A stretch of 39,335 nt of DNA from Ruminococcus sp. (GTDB lineage Bacteria; Bacillota; Clostridia; Oscillospirales; Ruminococcaceae). Under the pieces are notes generated by a model, which saw only the letters and a list, made by a program, of their open reading frames with translations, was not told the origin of the DNA and ran no database searches. The position numbers were made by a program, and so were the translations under genes. The stretch lies in assembly GCA_031262495.1 (NCBI GenBank), contig JAISHV010000067.1, positions 1 to 39,335 on the forward strand, written 5' to 3'. Of this stretch, positions 7,519-17,462 are shown piece after piece (within the stretch, counting starts at the first letter, position 1; every line of letters starts with the position of its first letter).

Positions 7519-8643
7519 TTATATTTCTGCACCCTTCCCTATGAACAAGGGGTATTTTTCACTGCCTGTCAGCAGATGCCCTGCTGTTATTTTAACATTT
7601 TTGTCTGTGATTACATTTTGGAGGGTTGAACCCTTTTCGATAATTGTGTCTTGCATAATTATACAGTTTTTAACTACTGCCCCGGCGGCAACTTTCGCGC
7701 CGCGGAATAAAATCGAATCAGTTACTTCCCCGTCTACTATACAGCCGTCGCCGATAAGACTGTTTTTGACTTTCGCGCCGATTGCGTATTTCGCAGGAGG
7801 ATTGTCGCGGATTTTGGTGTAAATCGGTCTGCCGTCCGGGAACAGGCGGTGACGGTTTTCGCTTTTGAGCAAATCAAAATTCGCCCGCATATAAGACTGC
7901 TTTGAACAAATCCTTGAAAAATATCCGTCAAAACAATACCCCATTATAAGGTAATCTGCACACCGCGCTTGCAGGACTGAACGCTCAAAGTCTTTGTCCG
8001 AACGGCTCATTGAGTCGTCAACTATCATCTTTAAGAAGTCTTTTTTCATCACATATGTGTTGAGTGAAACATTTGTTTCGCCTGTGATATGCGGCTTTAT
8101 GAGTACGTCAACAATACGCCCGTCTGCGTTTATACCGAAACTGTCAGTGCCCTGACACATATCTGCCGAAACATTTTCTTTGCCGTAAACACAGGTTATA
8201 TCAGCTTTTGACTGAATATGCTCTTCAATAATTTCAGCATAGTCCATATTCGCGATTACGTCACAATCGGAAAACAATACATATTCGGCTTCGGAGGTTT
8301 TAATGAAATCCCATACGCCGTATAACGCCTCAAGTCTGCCGCGATACATACCGCTTGAGCTGTGAGAGAACGGGGGCAACAGATGCAGTCCGCCGTTTTT
8401 GCGGGAAAGGTCCCATTCTCTGCCGTTTCCTAAGTGGTCAAGGAGCGACTGGTAATTCGATTTAGTGATAACGCCGACTTCTTCAATGCCGCTGTTAACC
8501 ATACTCGAGAGCGGGAAATCAATCAGCCTGTAGCGTGCGCCGAAGAGTACCGAACCCATTGTGCGGTTTTCGGTGAGGTCGCTGATATTTTCATCGTGGA
8601 GATTACTGAATATAAGTCCGAGGACTTTTTTATTGCTGTTCAT
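7519..8643 (-). CDS. glgD: Glucose-1-phosphate adenylyltransferase, GlgD (regulatory-type) subunit
   Basis: GlgD is the Firmicutes partner of GlgC in ADP-glucose pyrophosphorylase. At 374 aa it has an N-terminal nucleotidyltransferase-like domain and a C-terminal left-handed beta-helix (SLIGDGCIVDGEV, GAKVAAGAVVKNCIIM). The G-G-x-G-S-R-L nucleotide loop and [10 protein letters not shown] motif of its neighbour GlgC are replaced here by a degenerate N-terminus and FGARYRLIDFPLSS, as expected of the poorly catalytic GlgD subunit. ATG 8643 has GGTGAGA upstream. It lies 18 nt after glgC, so the two are co-expressed. The repeat island follows its stop codon. Confidence 0.93.
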   Translation of the reverse strand: MNSNKKVLGLIFSNLHDENISDLTENRTMGSVLFGARYRLIDFPLSSMVNSGIEEVGVITKSNYQSLLDHLGNGREWDLSRKNGGLHLLPPFSHSSSGMYRGRLEALYGVWDFIKTSEAEYVLFSDCDVIANMDYAEIIEEHIQSKADITCVYGKENVSADMCQGTDSFGINADGRIVDVLIKPHITGETNVSLNTYVMKKDFLKMIVDDSMSRSDKDFERSVLQARCADYLIMGYCFDGYFSRICSKQSYMRANFDLLKSENRHRLFPDGRPIYTKIRDNPPAKYAIGAKVKNSLIGDGCIVDGEVTDSILFRGAKVAAGAVVKNCIIMQDTIIEKGSTLQNVITDKNVKITAGHLLTGSEKYPLFIGKGAEI

Positions 8644-8661
8644 TGATATCTCACCTTTCCC

Positions 8662-9867
8662 TTATATAATACTTTCGGAAATAATATCTTTCGGGTTAAC
8701 CGTTTTCCCGGCGGCAACATTGATGTTATGCCCGACAACGGCGATTCCCCATTTGTCGCGGTCGGCAAAATCTGTAGGGTCAGAGCCGATTTTACTGCCC
8801 GCACCTATTACCGAATTTTCACCGACTATAGCGTATTCAACAGTTGCGCCGTCTTCAATAACAGTCCCGGGCATAATTATCGAGTAGTTTACTTTAGCAC
8901 CTTTCCCGATTTTAACGCCCTCAAATATTACGCTGAAATCAACCGCGCCTTCAATTTCACAGCCGTCTGTAACCATCGAATTCTCAATAACCGCATCTTT
9001 TCCGATGAATTGCGGCGGCATAATCGGATTGCGCGAGAAGATTTTCCAGTTCGGGTCATACATATCTATCGGGATTTTCGGGTTAAGAAGATCCATATTG
9101 GCATCCCAGAGTGAATCGAGAGTGCCTACGTCTTTCCAATATCCTTCAAACGGATAGGCAACCATTACTTGGTTGTCGGAGAGCATATTCGGGATAATAT
9201 TCTTCCCGAAGTCTTTGTCCTGTGTTTCGTCGGCCTCGTTGTCAATAAGGTATTTGCGGAGTTTATCCCATGTGAAGATATAGATACCCATTGAAGCGAG
9301 GGTTGAAGTCGGATTTTTCGGCTTTTCTTCAAATTTTGTCACAAAGCCTTTTTCATCTGCGGTCATAATTCCGAAACGCGAAGCTTCCTCAATAGACACA
9401 TCTAAAACGGCGATAGTACAATCGGCATTCTTCGCTTTGTGGAAGTCGAGCATTTTGTTATAATCCATCTTATAGATATGGTCGCCCGATAAAATTATAA
9501 CATATTTCGGGTTGTAGCGGTCGATAAACGTAATATTTTGGTAGATAGCGTTAGCCGTACCCTCATACCACGAAGCACCTTTAGAATTCTGATAAGGCGG
9601 CAGCGAATGAACACCGCCGTTCATTTTATCTAAGTCCCACGGCTGACCGTTTCCGAGGTAGTCATGTAAAACCATCGGCAGATACTGTGTCAAAACGCCG
9701 ACAGTATCAATCCCCGAATTAACGCAGTTCGAGAGCGGAAAGTCAATTATGCGGTATTTTCCGCCGAAAGGTACAGCGGGTTTAGCCATGTCCTTTGTCA
9801 GTGCGTACAGTCTGCTTCCCTGTCCTCCGGCAAGCAGCATAGCTACACATTCTTTTCGTGTATACAT
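8662..9867 (-). CDS. glgC: Glucose-1-phosphate adenylyltransferase, catalytic subunit (GlgC)
   Basis: Makes ADP-glucose and PPi from ATP and glucose-1-phosphate, the committed step of bacterial glycogen synthesis. Visible motifs are [14 protein letters not shown] (11-24), [37 protein letters not shown] and EGYWKDVGT, followed by a C-terminal hexapeptide beta-helix. Length 401 aa. ATG 9867 has an AGGAGG-type ribosome binding site. Second gene of the glgBCD unit, 37 nt after glgB. Probably acts as a GlgC/GlgD heterotetramer. Confidence 0.96.
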   Translation of the reverse strand: MYTRKECVAMLLAGGQGSRLYALTKDMAKPAVPFGGKYRIIDFPLSNCVNSGIDTVGVLTQYLPMVLHDYLGNGQPWDLDKMNGGVHSLPPYQNSKGASWYEGTANAIYQNITFIDRYNPKYVIILSGDHIYKMDYNKMLDFHKAKNADCTIAVLDVSIEEASRFGIMTADEKGFVTKFEEKPKNPTSTLASMGIYIFTWDKLRKYLIDNEADETQDKDFGKNIIPNMLSDNQVMVAYPFEGYWKDVGTLDSLWDANMDLLNPKIPIDMYDPNWKIFSRNPIMPPQFIGKDAVIENSMVTDGCEIEGAVDFSVIFEGVKIGKGAKVNYSIIMPGTVIEDGATVEYAIVGENSVIGAGSKIGSDPTDFADRDKWGIAVVGHNINVAAGKTVNPKDIISESII

Positions 9868-9904
9868 ATATTTTAATCCTCCTGTTGTAGGAATTTGGGG
9901 TAAT

Positions 9905-11983
9905 TTATGCTGATTTTTCGGTTTGGATATCGTTTTTTGATATTTTTGCCGTCTTCTTTGCTGATTTTTCTTGCTTTTCTTCTGTTTTCACTACTTCTGT
10001 GATATCTACATCTATTGCCGTTGTTTTTGGTTTTCTTGCCGCTTTCGCCTTGTTCGGTTCAAACTCAAAGAACATAGCCGACAGGGGCGGGATTGTCAGT
10101 TCTATTGAGTTTTCATAGCCGTGCATTGCGTAGTCTTCTGTTTTTACCTTTTTATTATCGAAAAAGTTTTGTCCGCCGAATTCGGGGCTTTCTGTCGAGA
10201 AAACCTGAACGTATTTGCCCTCACGGGGTACACCTATGCGGTAATGTTCACGCTTTACAGGTACAAAATTACAAACAGCGACAATTTCTTTTCCTGTATC
10301 ATCAATCCGCCTGAATGCAATAACACTCTGCATATAATCATCGTGACATATCCAGCCGAAGCCCTCCCATGAGTCGTCTCTCTCCCACAATGCCGGGGTT
10401 TTGAGGTAGAGTTTATTCAAAGCCTCGGTAAAATCCTGCATCTTCTTATTGTCGGGGGTTGAAAGCGCCTTCCAGTCGAGTTCGTGTTCTTCTGTCCACT
10501 CGGTCATCTGTCCGAACTCGTTGCCCATAAAGTTTAATTTCTTGCCCGGGTGCGCCATCATATACGTTAAGAATGTGCGGTAGGTTGCCTTTTTTTCATC
10601 CATGGAATTACCGCTCATCTTATTGAGGAGTGAGGCTTTCCCGTGGACAACTTCATCATGCGAAATCGGCAGAATATAATTTTCGGAAAAACTGTAGAAG
10701 AAACTGAATGTCAGTTTATTATGGTTATTAGCCCTATAGATAGGGTCCATGCGCATATATTCTAATATGTCATTCATCCAGCCCATATTCCACTTATAGT
10801 TAAACCCTAAGCCTCCGACGTCGGCGGGTTTTGTAACAAGCGGCCATGCGGTGGATTCTTCTGCAATCATAAGGACATCGGGGTTTCGGGCGAATGCGGC
10901 GGTGTTTAGGTTGCGCAAAAACTCAACCGCTTCATAACACTCATTTCCGCCGTCTTTATTCGGTCTCCATTCGCGTCTGTCATAGTCAAGATAGAGCATT
11001 GAAGCTACAGCGTCAACCCTTAGTCCGTCAACGTGGTATTTCTCTATCCAGTAGAGGGCATTTGAGATAAGGAACGACTGCACTTCGGGTCTCCCGAAAT
11101 CAAAGACGTGCGTACCCCACGAGAAGTGGTCCTTTTTTAAGGGGTCTGCGTACTCATAGAGGCAGCTGCCGTCGAATTCATACAGCCCTGCCGAGTCTTT
11201 CGGGAAATGCGCGGGTACCCAATCAAGGATAACGCCTATCCCTGCCGCATGAAATTTATCTATCATTGTCATGAAGTCAAACGGTGTGCCGTAGCGTGAA
11301 GTCGGGGCATAATAGCCTATTACCTGATAGCCCCACGAACCATCAAACGGATATTCCGCGACAGGCATCAGTTCAAGGTGAGTATACCCCATTTGCGTGA
11401 GATAGGGTATCATCTCCTCGGCGAATTTAATATAGCTGAATGGTTTCCCGTCAGAGTAGGTTCTCCACGAGCCGATATGCGCTTCGTAGATGTTCATCGG
11501 GGATTTATATAAATTAGTTTTAGATTTCTTTTCAAACCACTTCCTGTCTGTCCAGTTAAAGCCGTCTATGTCGAAGTATTTGCTTGCGGTAGCCGGGCGG
11601 GTTTCCATATGTGTGCCGTATGGGTCTGCTTTGTCAACTACAGAACGATGGCGCGTTTCTATCGAATATTTATATGCGAAAAATGTATCAACGTCCGTCA
11701 GGAAAATCTCCCATACAGATTCATCTGCAAGGCGTTTCATCGGGTTTTTGGTTCTGTCCCATTCATTGAAATCACCCACAATCGAAACAGATTTAGCATT
11801 CGGTGCCCATACCCGAAAGTATACACCCGTCACGCCGTCTTTAATACCGCCGTGTGCCCCGAAAAATTCATACGCCGCATGATTTGTTCCCTCATGAAAC
11901 ACATGAAGCGGGAATTCATAATCAGAGGGCAACACAGAGTCAGTTTTTACGGGCTTCATATTTTTATCTGTTTTGTCGTTCAT
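9905..11983 (-). CDS. glgB: 1,4-alpha-glucan branching enzyme (GlgB, GH13)
   Basis: Introduces alpha-1,6 branches into glycogen. It has an N-terminal CBM48 ([24 protein letters not shown]), a GH13 barrel with [16 protein letters not shown], the nucleophile in [11 protein letters not shown], the acid in [10 protein letters not shown] and [10 protein letters not shown], and a C-terminal beta domain. After the usual end (near [12 protein letters not shown]) a tail of about 50 residues rich in Lys, Glu and Thr extends the protein. The longer frame begins at a GTG (11992), but ATG 11983 is preferred because AAGGTGA lies 6 nt upstream of it. First gene of glgBCD, with its own promoter at 12084-12112. 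Confidence 0.95.
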   Translation of the reverse strand: MNDKTDKNMKPVKTDSVLPSDYEFPLHVFHEGTNHAAYEFFGAHGGIKDGVTGVYFRVWAPNAKSVSIVGDFNEWDRTKNPMKRLADESVWEIFLTDVDTFFAYKYSIETRHRSVVDKADPYGTHMETRPATASKYFDIDGFNWTDRKWFEKKSKTNLYKSPMNIYEAHIGSWRTYSDGKPFSYIKFAEEMIPYLTQMGYTHLELMPVAEYPFDGSWGYQVIGYYAPTSRYGTPFDFMTMIDKFHAAGIGVILDWVPAHFPKDSAGLYEFDGSCLYEYADPLKKDHFSWGTHVFDFGRPEVQSFLISNALYWIEKYHVDGLRVDAVASMLYLDYDRREWRPNKDGGNECYEAVEFLRNLNTAAFARNPDVLMIAEESTAWPLVTKPADVGGLGFNYKWNMGWMNDILEYMRMDPIYRANNHNKLTFSFFYSFSENYILPISHDEVVHGKASLLNKMSGNSMDEKKATYRTFLTYMMAHPGKKLNFMGNEFGQMTEWTEEHELDWKALSTPDNKKMQDFTEALNKLYLKTPALWERDDSWEGFGWICHDDYMQSVIAFRRIDDTGKEIVAVCNFVPVKREHYRIGVPREGKYVQVFSTESPEFGGQNFFDNKKVKTEDYAMHGYENSIELTIPPLSAMFFEFEPNKAKAARKPKTTAIDVDITEVVKTEEKQEKSAKKTAKISKNDIQTEKSA

Positions 11984-12027
11984 AGCAATCACCTTGTTCT
12001 TTATATAGATGTCAGAGGTCAGAATTG

Positions 12028-12044
12028 CAGTTGCTTCGCAACTG
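12028..12044. repeat. Short hairpin in the glgB leader
   Basis: CAGTTGC-TTC-GCAACTG, a 7-bp stem with a 3-nt loop, next to a short CAGAGGTCAGA array (about 12011-12023). It lies in the predicted glgB 5' leader. No T tract, so not a terminator. It may be part of the repeat family or a leader structure. Confidence 0.45.
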
Positions 12045-12083
12045 TTCTGCTCTGTTTAAATTTGTATATTTTTTTACATTTTT

Positions 12084-12112
12084 ATTGTAACACAGAATCG
12101 AATAAATTACAA
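12084..12112 (-). promoter_or_regulatory. Predicted sigma-A promoter of glgBCD
   Basis: Read on the minus strand: TTGTAA (12107-12112), 17-bp spacer, TACAAT (12084-12089). The start would be near 12077, giving a leader of about 94 nt to the glgB ATG. The rest of the glgB-spoIIE gap is AT-rich; I see no terminator for spoIIE in it. Confidence 0.55.
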
Positions 12113-12221
12113 TAGGTTTTGTAAAAATTCAATAGTTTTGTATTAAAACTTTTTTTGTTTTTGTATACTATGCACAAATGTCATTAATAAGAGATTAAAA
12201 TTTATACGCTTTTTTGTAGAT

Positions 12222-14594
12222 TTATTTTAGAAATTTTATTGTCACCGCTGTTTTATCATCGGGAGTAATATCCATTTGAGTGTAAGTCTCTGCTGTTTCT
12301 AAAATTTTATCGGCTTTTTTTGACTGTGGGATTTGGTCATTTAATAGAATTTCTTTGATTAACGGATAGATGTTTTCAAGAATACCGTCAGAGAGCATAA
12401 TACAGGTATCATGGGGTTTTACCGAAAATTCAAAGATATCGGCTTCAAATTCAGTCAAAATCCCCAGCGGCAAAGTTTTTGAACGATATTCTGTTATTTC
12501 GCCGCCTGACATTAAAAATGTCACAGATGCGCCCATTTTATAAAGTTTTACAGTGCTTTCATAACGATTATAACACAGCAAGTCCACAGTCGAAAGCATT
12601 TCGCTGTCTGATTTTGCGCGAAGGAGGATATTCGTCAGTTTGAGGGCGGCTAAAGGGTCTGCTCCGCCTTTTATGAGGCGTGAGAGGATTGAAGCGGTCA
12701 TTGCCGATTCAACTCTTGCGCGCGCGCCGTGTCCCATTCCGTCTGAAATTATTACATAGTCCGTTCCGTATCCATCGGAGAATTCGCGGACGGTATCGCC
12801 GTTTACTGAGCCGCGTTTTGCGGGTATTTGAGCAACGCTGATTTCGGTAAAAAACGGAGGTTTCGGGGCGTAAATATAGCGGTGATTTTTTCCTGTTGTG
12901 TCATGCATACTTAAACGTAATTTCATTCCGGCAATATTTGAGATTTTTTCGGTGAATTTTTCAGCAGTTTTTTTGTCATTTAAAACAGTAATTTCACCGT
13001 CTGAAAAAATTTCGGCGTAAATCAAACCGTTTGAAAAACCGGCATTGAGCGAAAATCTTGCGCCCGGGTTTTGCTCTTTAAGGGTTGATGAAATTTTAGC
13101 CGTCAGCGTTTTATCGGATAAGAATTTCGGCGTAACAGCAGACAGGAGTTCTTCATATGAATGAAGCGAAGCACTGACTGCCGAGCGGATATTGCGGGCG
13201 AATTCGGCGTTGTTTTGTTTGGCGCGGCGATAGGTTTCGCGGCGGTTTATTTCGTTTGTTAAAGCGGGGCGGCGGGTACAGTATTCTGTGGGACTGCCGC
13301 TGATGTCACTTTCGGATAAAAAGCCTTTGAGGGTGAGATTGCGGGTAAAAGTCATCATAGCCGACTGAGGGAAGCCTGTCTTAAAATTCGGGCAAAAAAC
13401 GGAATCGGAACAGGCGGCGCAGATTTTGCGGCGGGAACTCTCAATTTCTTCCGTTAAAACCGCATTGATATCTATTCTGTTATTTTTAGATATTTTCTGC
13501 CGATTATTCAATATTTCACCCGCTTTGTCGAAAGCTTGGGATGTTTCATTAATTAAAGCGGCGAAATTTTCAGTTTTTTTAGAAAAATATTCCTCGGTAA
13601 AATTTACTTCTGTTATTTTCTTTAAATAATCTGTGAGCCTGCTCGGGATTAAACAATATATTAATGCACCGCAGAAAGCGTCCGCGCATAGGTTTATTGC
13701 GCCTGACGGAACGCCGCTTAAAATTTCACCCGATAAAAGTGCAATCAAAAACAGGGCGGCGATACTGAGTTTCCCCGAACCGAAAAGTACGGCTGACAGT
13801 GTCCCGACTAAGAGCAGAAGTGAACCTCTTGCTAAGTCGTGAGAACACAGAAGCATCCCGAAAAGTGATAGGGCATTTATTATCAGAGCCTTTTCGCCGA
13901 ACTGACGGCAGGCAATGAGACAAGCGGCTACAGACAGGCAGCGTCCGAGGTTTATTACCGAAATGCCGATGCCTGATACGGCGCAGACGGTTGTGACAAA
14001 GACGGCGGACAGAATGAGGTATTCGGTTTTGGGGTTGATTGAAATTACGGGAGATTTTTTATTTACAATACGAAAACTCTCGAAAAAACATTGCGCTAAA
14101 GTCGCGCAAACAAGTCCGCGAAACACGACAGCAATGGAAAGCGGCAGAGAAACAGCCGAAACGGCGGCGATAGAAAATCCGCTGATTATGTAACTCACTC
14201 CGCCGATAAGGAATGAGAATTGCCCGGGGATATCGCGCCGAAAGAGTGACGAAGCGATAATTTTTATGCCGCAGAGCATCACAAGAGCTAAAATATCGGG
14301 TGCGCGGGCGGTAACAAGCCCCGTAAAGAGAAGCCCGATAACATCGCCCGCCATAGCCGCCGCCGCATAAACAGGCGGCAAAGCCGAAGCAAAAGCAACC
14401 CCGACAGGCAAAGCCGCCCCCGAAATCTCAGCGCCCGACACAAACGCACCGAATAGGGCAGAGAAGACGACTTTTAATAAAATAGCATTACCGGCGGATT
14501 CAGAGGTTTGAAAATTTATATTTTCTGAAATATCTCGAACAATTCCGGCGGATATTTGTTCAACTTTCTCTTTAACAGGCGCACCATTAGCCAT
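12222..14594 (-). CDS. spoIIE: Stage II sporulation protein E (SpoIIE), PP2C phosphatase
   Basis: Membrane serine phosphatase that dephosphorylates SpoIIAA to activate sigma-F in the forespore and also takes part in polar septation. The N-terminal half (about 30-330) is a run of hydrophobic segments, matching the multi-TM region. A central soluble region contains a CAACSDSVFC cysteine cluster. The C-terminal PP2C domain shows IISDGMGHGARARVES, LPLGIL and MLSDGILEN, keeping the metal-binding Asp residues. Length is 790 aa (B. subtilis about 827). ATG 14594 has TAGGAG 6 nt upstream. It has its own unusual promoter overlapping the end of fabV. Its presence marks the organism as a spore-former. 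Confidence 0.95.
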   Translation of the reverse strand: MANGAPVKEKVEQISAGIVRDISENINFQTSESAGNAILLKVVFSALFGAFVSGAEISGAALPVGVAFASALPPVYAAAAMAGDVIGLLFTGLVTARAPDILALVMLCGIKIIASSLFRRDIPGQFSFLIGGVSYIISGFSIAAVSAVSLPLSIAVVFRGLVCATLAQCFFESFRIVNKKSPVISINPKTEYLILSAVFVTTVCAVSGIGISVINLGRCLSVAACLIACRQFGEKALIINALSLFGMLLCSHDLARGSLLLLVGTLSAVLFGSGKLSIAALFLIALLSGEILSGVPSGAINLCADAFCGALIYCLIPSRLTDYLKKITEVNFTEEYFSKKTENFAALINETSQAFDKAGEILNNRQKISKNNRIDINAVLTEEIESSRRKICAACSDSVFCPNFKTGFPQSAMMTFTRNLTLKGFLSESDISGSPTEYCTRRPALTNEINRRETYRRAKQNNAEFARNIRSAVSASLHSYEELLSAVTPKFLSDKTLTAKISSTLKEQNPGARFSLNAGFSNGLIYAEIFSDGEITVLNDKKTAEKFTEKISNIAGMKLRLSMHDTTGKNHRYIYAPKPPFFTEISVAQIPAKRGSVNGDTVREFSDGYGTDYVIISDGMGHGARARVESAMTASILSRLIKGGADPLAALKLTNILLRAKSDSEMLSTVDLLCYNRYESTVKLYKMGASVTFLMSGGEITEYRSKTLPLGILTEFEADIFEFSVKPHDTCIMLSDGILENIYPLIKEILLNDQIPQSKKADKILETAETYTQMDITPDDKTAVTIKFLK

Positions 14595-14625
14595 ATTTTT
14601 CTCCTACTATGCGTTAATTAGTATA

Positions 14626-14669
14626 ATTATACCACATAGCAGGAGAGTAAATTGTCAAATTAAGTCAAA
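14626..14669 (-). promoter_or_regulatory. spoIIE promoter: TTGACA-21 bp-TATAAT with tandem Spo0A-like boxes
   Basis: Minus strand: TTGACA (14653-14658) and TATAAT (14626-14631), both perfect, separated by 21 bp instead of 17. The Spo0A-activated sigma-A promoters spoIIE and spoIIG of B. subtilis have the same 21-22-bp spacing. On the plus strand ATTGTCAAA (14651-14659) and TAAGTCAAA (14661-14669) resemble the 0A box TTTGTCRAA; they are offset by exactly 10 bp and the first overlaps the -35. The -35 also overlaps the fabV stop codon. Confidence 0.7.
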
Positions 14670-15800
14670 CCCAAATATATTCAAAAAATCACTCATATAC
14701 CCCTCTACATCACAAAGTTCACGCACATTGTCGGAATTCACCATTTCCCAAATAGCCGCAACCTCCCCCTGTACATCAGGGCGTAATTCAAGGTCGTCCA
14801 TTCGGATTAAACCGTTTTCATCGGTGTCGATAATTTCACCGAAGATTTTTTTCGCAAACATCCTGTACATTTGCTCTATAGTACCCTCGTGAATACCTTT
14901 TTCTTTCATTACTTTATATAAAGCGGAAATATATAAAGGTACTACGGGGATAGCTGATGAGGATTGTGTAACGAGGGCTTTGTTTACTGAAACAAACGCC
15001 GAGAGGGCATCGTATTTATTTTCAAGGCTTTTTGAAACAGCGACTAAATGCTCTTTCGCCTTGCCGATTGTGCCGTCTTTATATAAAGGGTGAGTGAGCT
15101 CCTGACCTATATATGAATAGGCAATAGTCACGGCTTGCGGCTCAATGGCATCTTCTTTTACGAGAAGTTCTATCCAGTCCTGCCAGTCTTCGCCACCCAT
15201 AACTTTTACGGTGTCGTGGATTTCCTTTTCCGTTGCGGGTTCTACGGTAACTTTTGTTACATTAACAACTCCGTCGGAATAGGCTTTTGAAAGGTCTAAA
15301 CTCTTGTTTGTATATTCAGAGCCGATTGTTTTTAATACAGACGAATAAGTTATCCCGTCATCGGTGGTTCGTCGCGGTGAAGCAAGGCTGTAGATAACAC
15401 AGTCACATTTACCCCAGTCTTTTTTTATGAGGTCTATTACTAATTCTTTTGTATCTATGCTGAAAGCATCGCCGTTTACGGTTTTAGCGTAGATTCCGGC
15501 TTCTTTGGCTTCGGCTTCAAAGGCTTCGTTGTTATACCAACCGGCAGTAGCGGTTTTGTTTCCGAGTTCGGGTTTGTCGTAGATAACGCCTATCGTTTGA
15601 GCACCCATTCCGAATGCGGCGGCGATACGCGACGATAAACCGTAACCCATAGACGAACCTATCACCAAAACTTTTTTAGGTCCGCCCTCAATAGCAGGCT
15701 GTTTTTTAACATATTCTACTTGATTTTTAACATTTTCAGTACAACCCTCTTTTGAGGCGGTAGTACAAATAAATCCGCGGATTTTCGGTTTGATTTCCAT
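14655..15800 (-). CDS. fabV: Enoyl-[ACP]/trans-2-enoyl-CoA reductase (NADH), FabV/TER family
   Basis: NADH-dependent reduction of trans-2-enoyl-thioesters, either enoyl-ACP in fatty acid synthesis or crotonyl-CoA. Seen in the sequence: GFICTTASKEGC at the N-terminus, the nucleotide-binding VLVIGSSMGYGLSSRI, TAGWYNN, INGDAFS-like VNGDAFS, VIYSLASPRR, VMGGEDWQDWI, and the Y-x8-K catalytic pair in LYKDGTIGKAKEHL. At 381 aa it is slightly shorter than usual (about 395-400). ATG 15800 has AAGGAA upstream. Last gene of the pgk-tpiA-gpmI operon, 26 nt after gpmI, a linkage I cannot explain from the sequence. Confidence 0.94.
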   Translation of the reverse strand: MEIKPKIRGFICTTASKEGCTENVKNQVEYVKKQPAIEGGPKKVLVIGSSMGYGLSSRIAAAFGMGAQTIGVIYDKPELGNKTATAGWYNNEAFEAEAKEAGIYAKTVNGDAFSIDTKELVIDLIKKDWGKCDCVIYSLASPRRTTDDGITYSSVLKTIGSEYTNKSLDLSKAYSDGVVNVTKVTVEPATEKEIHDTVKVMGGEDWQDWIELLVKEDAIEPQAVTIAYSYIGQELTHPLYKDGTIGKAKEHLVAVSKSLENKYDALSAFVSVNKALVTQSSSAIPVVPLYISALYKVMKEKGIHEGTIEQMYRMFAKKIFGEIIDTDENGLIRMDDLELRPDVQGEVAAIWEMVNSDNVRELCDVEGYMSDFLNIFGFDLI

Positions 15801-15826
15801 AAAATTTCCTTATATAATTCTTGATA

Positions 15827-17338
15827 TCACTCTATTATACTCGTCCCCGTCATCTCTCCCGGCTGCTGTAAACCTAAAATTTTAAGCATTGTCGGAGCTA
15901 CGTCTGCTAACACGCCGCCTTCTCTTACTTTACAGTTACCCTGTCCGAGGATAATAAAGGGTACGGGGTTTGTTGTGTGGGCTGTGAAGGGTGAGCCGTC
16001 TGCTTCATACATCTTGTCGGCGTTGCCGTGGTCGGCGGTAATTAATACGCTCCCGCCTGTAGCTAAAACCGCTTCTGCTACCTTTCCTACACAGGTGTCT
16101 ACGGCTTCTACCGCTTTGCGCGCCGCTTCAAATACACCTGTATGACCTACCATGTCACAATTTGCAAAATTTAAGATAATTACATCTAAATTATCATTCT
16201 TTATACATTCTAAACACTTTTCGGTAACTTCAAAAGCCGACATTTCGGGTTTTAAATCGTATGTCGCGACTTTCGGCGAATTCACCAAAACGCGCTCCTC
16301 GCCCGGGTATTGTTTTTCTACGCCGCCGTTAAAGAAGAATGTTACGTGTGCATATTTTTCCGTTTCGGCGATACGGAGCTGGGTTAAGCCTTTTTGTGAA
16401 ATATATTCGCCGAACGTGTTCGACAATGATTGCGGTGAAAATGCAACCGTGACATTCGGCATTGTCACATCATATTGCGTAAAACACACAAATTTCACGC
16501 CGGGCAGAGGGCGTTCAAATCCCTTAAATTCGGGGTCAACAAAGGTTCGTGTAATTTCTCTCGCTCTGTCCGGGCGGAAATTGTAGAAAATAATTCCGTC
16601 GCCCTCGCTTATCTGTTTCGCGCCGTCAATCACAGTCGGTAATACGAATTCATCGGTAACACCGTTTTCGTAGGAGTGTTTCATACATTCATTTGCGGTT
16701 GCCGCCTTTTCGCCGATTCCCGAAACCAGAGCGTCATAGGCTTTTTTCACGCGGTCGAAATTGTTGTCGCGGTCCATAGCGTAATAACGCCCGCTGATTA
16801 CTGCAATTTTACCGATACCGATTTCTTTCATCTTTTCTTCAAGCTGTGCGATAAAATCAATACCGGAGGATGGCGGAACATCCCGTCCGTCCATAAAACA
16901 ATCGACAAAAACGTCCGTCAAGCCGCGTTTTTTCGCCATTTTGAGCAAAGCAAACAAATGGTCATTATGCGAGTGAACCCCGCCGTCAGAACAGAGTCCG
17001 AACATATGGAGAGCTTTTTCGTTGGTTTTACAGTAGTCCATTATTTCAATCAAAGCGGCATTTTGAAAAAATACGCCGTCTTTAATGTCTTTTGTGATAC
17101 GCGTGAGTTCCTGATAAACGATTCGCCCTGCGCCTATGTTTGTGTGCCCGACTTCACTGTTGCCCATTTGACCGTCAGGGAGACCTACGTCCATGCCCGA
17201 CGCGCCTATTTGCGTGTGTGGGTTTTCTTTCCAATATTTACACAGGTTCGGGGTATTTGCGGCTGTTATAGCGTTCCCGTAGTTGTCGGGGTTGATACCG
17301 AATCCGTCCATAATTATTAATGCGAGAGTTTTCTTCAT
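15827..17338 (-). CDS. gpmI: 2,3-bisphosphoglycerate-independent phosphoglycerate mutase
   Basis: Interconverts 3- and 2-phosphoglycerate in glycolysis using two Mn2+ ions and a phosphoserine intermediate. Seen: MDGFG near the start, the nucleophile Ser61 in QMGNSEVGH, VDCFMDGRDVPP, ISGRYYAMDRD, NFRPDRAREIT, NCDMVGHTG and TADHGNADKM. Length is 503 aa, normal for GpmI. ATG 17338 has GAGGTAATAT directly upstream. It is separated from the upstream 88-aa gene by 124 nt containing a degenerate GC-rich palindrome (17376-17421). Confidence 0.96.
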   Translation of the reverse strand: MKKTLALIIMDGFGINPDNYGNAITAANTPNLCKYWKENPHTQIGASGMDVGLPDGQMGNSEVGHTNIGAGRIVYQELTRITKDIKDGVFFQNAALIEIMDYCKTNEKALHMFGLCSDGGVHSHNDHLFALLKMAKKRGLTDVFVDCFMDGRDVPPSSGIDFIAQLEEKMKEIGIGKIAVISGRYYAMDRDNNFDRVKKAYDALVSGIGEKAATANECMKHSYENGVTDEFVLPTVIDGAKQISEGDGIIFYNFRPDRAREITRTFVDPEFKGFERPLPGVKFVCFTQYDVTMPNVTVAFSPQSLSNTFGEYISQKGLTQLRIAETEKYAHVTFFFNGGVEKQYPGEERVLVNSPKVATYDLKPEMSAFEVTEKCLECIKNDNLDVIILNFANCDMVGHTGVFEAARKAVEAVDTCVGKVAEAVLATGGSVLITADHGNADKMYEADGSPFTAHTTNPVPFIILGQGNCKVREGGVLADVAPTMLKILGLQQPGEMTGTSIIE

Positions 17339-17375
17339 ATATTACCTCAATCTTAATTTCGCCGCTTCTGAAAAT

Positions 17376-17421
17376 GCGGGCGGGCGGCAGATTTTTCTGC
17401 AAGGCGGATCGCCCCTGCAAA
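17376..17421. repeat. Degenerate GGGCGGGCG palindrome
   Basis: TGCGGGCGGGCG at the left and CGCCCCTGCA at the right are imperfect inverted repeats around an internal GCAGA-TTTT-TCTGC hairpin. Related to the TGTAGGGGCGG palindromes at 204-233 and 18540-18699. Lies within the glycolytic operon. Confidence 0.5.
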
Positions 17422-17462
17422 ATTTTTAATTTATTTCAAAAGTTAATTAACTTTATAATTTA

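Noticed and set aside
11984-11992. GTG start for GlgB
   Set aside because: The GTG lies within the AAGGTGA ribosome site of the ATG at 11983.
12028-12044. Hairpin in the glgB leader as riboswitch or terminator
   Set aside because: Only a 7-bp stem with no T tract or conserved aptamer core, and it adjoins a repeat array.
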